NCBI GenBank assembly: GCA_958299035.1
Contig: CATQJL010000316.1
Span: forward strand, 35,157,441 to 35,221,440
Direction of reading: 5' to 3'
DNA length: 64,000 bases
Source: Cylicocyclus nassatus
Taxonomy: Eukaryota; Nematoda; Chromadorea; Rhabditida; Strongylidae
A program made the translations under genes and the position numbers. Of this stretch, positions 62,601-64,000 are shown piece after piece (position 1 is the stretch's first letter; each line of letters opens with the position of its first letter). The notes under the pieces are model-generated. The model saw nothing but the letters and a program-made list of their open reading frames with translations. It was not told the DNA's origin and ran no database searches.

Positions 62601-62673
62601 CCGTCAACCTTACTGCTGCTACAAATTGCGTACCTTTGAAAAACACATACCCCGTAAACTTTTGGGTATTTGT
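56693..62673 (+). CDS. NRF-6-like protein, N-terminal part (partial, runs past the window)
   Basis: Five exons in frame: 56693-56749, 56960-57158, 57292-57428, 62436-62504 and 62555-62673. Exon 1 encodes a signal peptide (MLLFCALILVSSSQA). Exons 2-5 form an NRF (nose resistant to fluoxetine) domain: QIDAFGKIPAGLMEYTLTN, GSYAECMDL, YCYISATMRAGAPPMGG and AVCMPASCTE, with the paired cysteines of the family. Exon 5 ends FWVF at phase 2, where the first membrane segment of the acyltransferase-3 domain normally begins. That domain is not found in the remaining 1.3 kb and should lie to the right. NRF-6 relatives are multi-pass proteins linked to lipid and drug transport in C. elegans. Intron 3 is about 5 kb because of a BEL/Pao insertion and a MITE. 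Confidence 0.85.
57572..57730. mobile_element. foldback MITE, TTTGATTC / GGCGG family, copy 3, in NRF gene intron 3
   Basis: TTGATTCAACTGGCTTGGTG and GCTGGAAGGCG are mirrored by CGCCTTCCAGCCGCCAAGC and GAATCAAAAGG. The GCTACGCAATCTGAGGTCG-like and TCTTAATTAGG interior blocks match the copies at 15290 and 22085. Confidence 0.75.
57915..57919. repeat. left target-site duplication of the BEL/Pao element (TTGAC)
   Basis: TTGAC precedes the left LTR and recurs at 62102-62106 directly after the right LTR. Five bases is a usual size for BEL/Pao integration. Confidence 0.85.
57920..58259 (-). repeat. 3' LTR of the BEL/Pao element (340 bp)
   Basis: Identical to 61762-62101 except at three positions. 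In element orientation it begins TGTTGATGATTTATGTATCA and ends CCCACCAAA. It contains TTTATATAGG on the plus strand, which reads CCTATATAAA on the element strand, a TATA-like signal for the 5' copy. Confidence 0.9.
58223..58445. repeat. partial duplication of the LTR edge
   Basis: GTTGATGATACATAAATCAT with the following CGAGCGAGCAAG-like bases occurs at 58233-58280 and again at about 58400-58440. The second copy is inside the element, just beyond the 3' LTR. It may be a relic of the deletion that removed the polymerase region. Confidence 0.55.
58848..60890 (-). CDS. BEL/Pao gag-protease polyprotein, 680 aa, polymerase and zinc knuckles missing
   Basis: Residues about 155-340 carry the DUF1759 gag signature (HLEVPTFSGNFREFNSFWTV, LKQALKGKAAAAL, LQGANYSPESC). 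The DUF1758 aspartic protease follows with the active-site triplet D449-S450-G451 in IPIDSGAQRSFIKSKL. ELIIGQDLL and LTPTIFGYVISG lie near residues 570-610. Full-length family polyproteins continue into reverse transcriptase, RNase H and integrase; this one stops soon after the protease, in a basic tail (KKRKRRTAAF). The CCHC knuckles normally between gag and protease are absent: the spacer (about 345-440) has no Cys-rich block. The frame has no stops or shifts, so it could still be expressed. The ATG at 60890 follows the leader. Confidence 0.88.
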   Translation of the reverse strand: MAALQLFKIRINNACKLVKSHESQINDIDVPFTFPAIKEQCEDYIKEKAGVTTNLLNSLQNAVKLQETQQNAAIEYITRSEEKEREKLMVELSKHLELEALDLEVMAVQWQNRIQFRQHELSQQTTLLHTPAPSIPSQPVSEIGRGSVTERSERQIKVRKPHLEVPTFSGNFREFNSFWTVFNSLIHCDEDLSDGDKFLFLKQALKGKAAAALKCIPVVGDKYQTAVNILKKHFDRSANMADILINEIERLQGANYSPESCRETFEAINSRIIHLEQTGMKMSADRIWRRMILSKFPEDICATVIQKEAASGDQFDVSRILDTIDDIISLRETTALTMETLISSTLQTSNHQDTSHDGPKWEEEKGYLEQSHFPTSYNHHLKVSEILQRTNFDNRKASEVHVAQTQRNGQEVYSSSKLPLMCQSVLQTASAMIFNETDWDYQPITIPIDSGAQRSFIKSKLSKELKLPVIQTTSFTASGMGELKETFSSNEVQITLKSLHNAQKLKKISVHTKEKLTANLHTAHLTDADVHFISNKNLEIAQDTLTHKSVLPELIIGQDLLNLVTVHTETVFKLPSGLILTPTIFGYVISGTSRTNMSTEIVSTFGCTSTMQEASRSTPHPQRHVNWLTTKKLGTNFNESSTRAINRRILRAYAEVTSQKTTELLPKKRKRRTAAFNREV
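61240..61680. repeat. tandem repeats in the retrotransposon leader, unit about 75-85 bp, five copies
   Basis: GGATCACTTACGAAAAGGAT and variants, followed by ACACAGAAATTTTCAGAT or TTCACAGAAAGTTTCACG, recur at about 61305, 61393, 61475, 61552 and 61628. They lie between the primer-binding site and the gag start, in the untranslated leader. Confidence 0.75.
61762..62101 (-). repeat. 5' LTR of the BEL/Pao element (340 bp)
   Basis: Same length as the 3' LTR, with three base differences. It is followed at 62102-62106 by the duplicated target TTGAC. Confidence 0.9.
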
Positions 62674-62898
62674 GTAAGTTTTACTCTAACTTTTACTTAT
62701 CAGGTAAGTTTTTTGAATCTTAAATGAAATTGAGCTACTAAGGCTGAATATTTCCTTCACAACAACCACTGATAGTTAATTTACAAGGATAAGAGCTGAT
62801 ATACCCAAAGACACCAACATTTACGTTCACTTGACGTACTTTTTACATCAATCTAGCCTTCTTATCTCGCTTCTCATCCTGCAAAAGTGAAATACGGG
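62674..62898 (+). other. start of NRF gene intron 5
   Basis: After the GTGTAAGT donor the sequence is AT-rich with no coding continuation. The next NRF exon is not visible here. Confidence 0.5.
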
Positions 62899-63120
62899 TT
62901 CCTTCATACTACGCCGCAGGACGCGGCGTGCGCCGCAGGATTCGCTCTGAGAATGTACGTTTGCTGCAACGCCTTTTCGCTGGTTATGTCTGTATTTCTA
63001 TATCTCCTGCACGTTTACGTTCATACATAAATTATCAGCGAAAAGGCGTTGCAGTGAACGTATATTTTCAAAGCGATTCCTGCGGCGCACGCCGCGTCCT
63101 GCGGCGTAGTATAAAGGAAC
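62899..63120. mobile_element. GC-rich hairpin MITE, about 95-bp arms
   Basis: GTTCCTTCATACTACGCCGC at the left is mirrored by GCGGCGTAGTATAAAGGAAC at the right. The arms continue through GCAGGACGCGGCGTGCGCCG and GCAACGCCTTTTCGCTG and fold around a roughly 40-bp loop. It lies in the presumed intron downstream of NRF exon 5. Confidence 0.8.
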
Positions 63121-63929
63121 TCTACAAGGTGCGCCAAAATAATGGGCTCCTGGTAAAAGTGCCAAAAGGATACGAGATAGGCTTGACGACAAAGCATGCC
63201 AACGATTCATGCAGTATCAAAGCAAAATTTGTATCTCATATTTCTATTCTCAAACCCTCTTGTGTCTACTCTGCACGTAGGCGCAGCTTCACAAAATTAA
63301 GCAACATAATTTTGTAAAGATTTTCTTTTGCTTCGAAATCGTGCATCAGAGTGCGAGCCTTCATTTCAATATTTTCAAGTACTAAAGTTTAGACGTTATT
63401 TTGAAGAGAATTATATTGAAAAAATTTTGTGGAGAGGCATGTTGGAGAAGTGGTGTTTCAGCCTCCTGAGTACGCCTTTTAATCAGAAAACACATCAGAT
63501 TTTGAACACAAGATCGTTGCCGTATGCATGTAACGCGGAAACAATTTATATATCAAAAATTTACTTTTACAATGCGAAAAGAACTGTGAGATAGCGCAAA
63601 ATGTACTTTACAAGCCAAGCTCTATAGTTTTTTGAAGGATATGGGTTTCTCCTGCTGCAGAGCAAATGTGAATGCAAAGTTCATATTTTTAGATTTTTCA
63701 AGACAACTAGTTCGATTCTTCTAATTCCAACATTTCTGAACAAAGAATAATAATTGTCTTTTCTAGTACAGTTAAGTCATTCTATGACTTAAAATCGACT
63801 CTAATTTTCTTTGATTTCTTCGTGCAATGCTGCAATGTTGGAGCCGGCATCTTTGACGCATTCTGTAATTTTTTATCGTCAAATGGCGTAAATGAAGTTC
63901 CAAGAATAATTCGTTTACTCATTGCATAG
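63121..63929. other. presumed NRF intron, no exon recognised
   Basis: Open frames at 63130-63317 and 63328-63594 lack the hydrophobic segments expected of the acyltransferase domain and have no recognisable family. They are probably non-coding. Confidence 0.4.
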
Positions 63930-64000
63930 CAGTGACGCTGCTTTTATTCGGAGGGGCGTGGCGAAATTTTTTTCAAAGGTGAGCGGCGTTAGCTGAGCAC
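63930..64000. mobile_element. hAT-type MITE, CAGTGGCGGACC family, cut by the window end
   Basis: CAGTGACGCTGC starts the copy. Then GGAGGGGCGTGGCG, AAATTTTTTTC and GTGAGCGGCGTTAGC follow in the same order as in the 17699 copy. The rest lies outside the window. Confidence 0.6.

Noticed and set aside
63130..63594. Open frames downstream of NRF exon 5 as possible next exons
   Set aside because: They lack the hydrophobic segments expected at the start of the acyltransferase domain, and phase 2 entry gives no family match.
1..64000. tRNA, rRNA, CRISPR arrays or bacterial operons
   Set aside because: I looked for cloverleaf-like box A/B pairs and regularly spaced short repeats and found none. Inverted repeats here are transposon ends.

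Overview
The window is eukaryotic nuclear DNA from a nematode, most likely a clade V (strongylid or hookworm-like) worm. The evidence is short GT-AG introns with TTTCAG-like acceptors, a closely packed same-strand gene set that looks like an operon, an NRF-domain gene of the kind expanded in nematodes, and very heavy loading with short inverted-repeat transposons. G/C homopolymer runs of 9 to 17 bases are common. I see no bacterial genes, tRNA, rRNA or CRISPR. I could not determine the species.

Layout. 1-24000 is gene-poor. It holds TA-flanked foldback elements (2221-3242, 5765-6500, 11798-12070, 21567-21719), a SINE-like repeat (4598-4885), a decayed roughly 240-bp repeat array (7480-8360), a hAT-type MITE (17699-18032) and several copies of a foldback family related to a GGCGGGGCTTC core. 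24029-35322 is the gene core, all on the minus strand. It contains two terminal exons of an unidentified gene (35028-35322), then a 17-exon gene for translation factor eIF2B epsilon (31027-34922), then a 31-exon gene for a UBE3C-type HECT ubiquitin ligase (24029-30558). Every exon junction keeps frame and the reconstructed lengths are 642 and 1030 residues. The spacing, a polyadenylation signal and splice acceptors just before the start codons suggest one operon. From memory, the two orthologs are also neighbours in C. elegans.

35600-46400 is repeat-rich. It has a palindromic mariner-type element carrying a nested Harbinger-type insertion, a decayed mariner-type transposase, a Helitron helicase fragment, and a foldback carrying a nested hAT MITE. 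46402-48226 is an unrecognised ten- or eleven-exon minus-strand gene whose phases all chain. 48342-49180 is a hAT-like inverted-repeat element with a perfect 8-bp target duplication. 49340-50700 is a 257-bp minisatellite.

56693-62673 is the 5' part of a plus-strand gene for an NRF-6-like membrane protein (signal peptide plus NRF domain); the rest lies beyond the window. Its third intron is about 5 kb because it contains a young, antisense BEL/Pao LTR element at 57920-62101. That element has 340-bp LTRs differing at 3 positions and a 5-bp target duplication, but it keeps only gag and protease and has lost the polymerase and the zinc knuckles.
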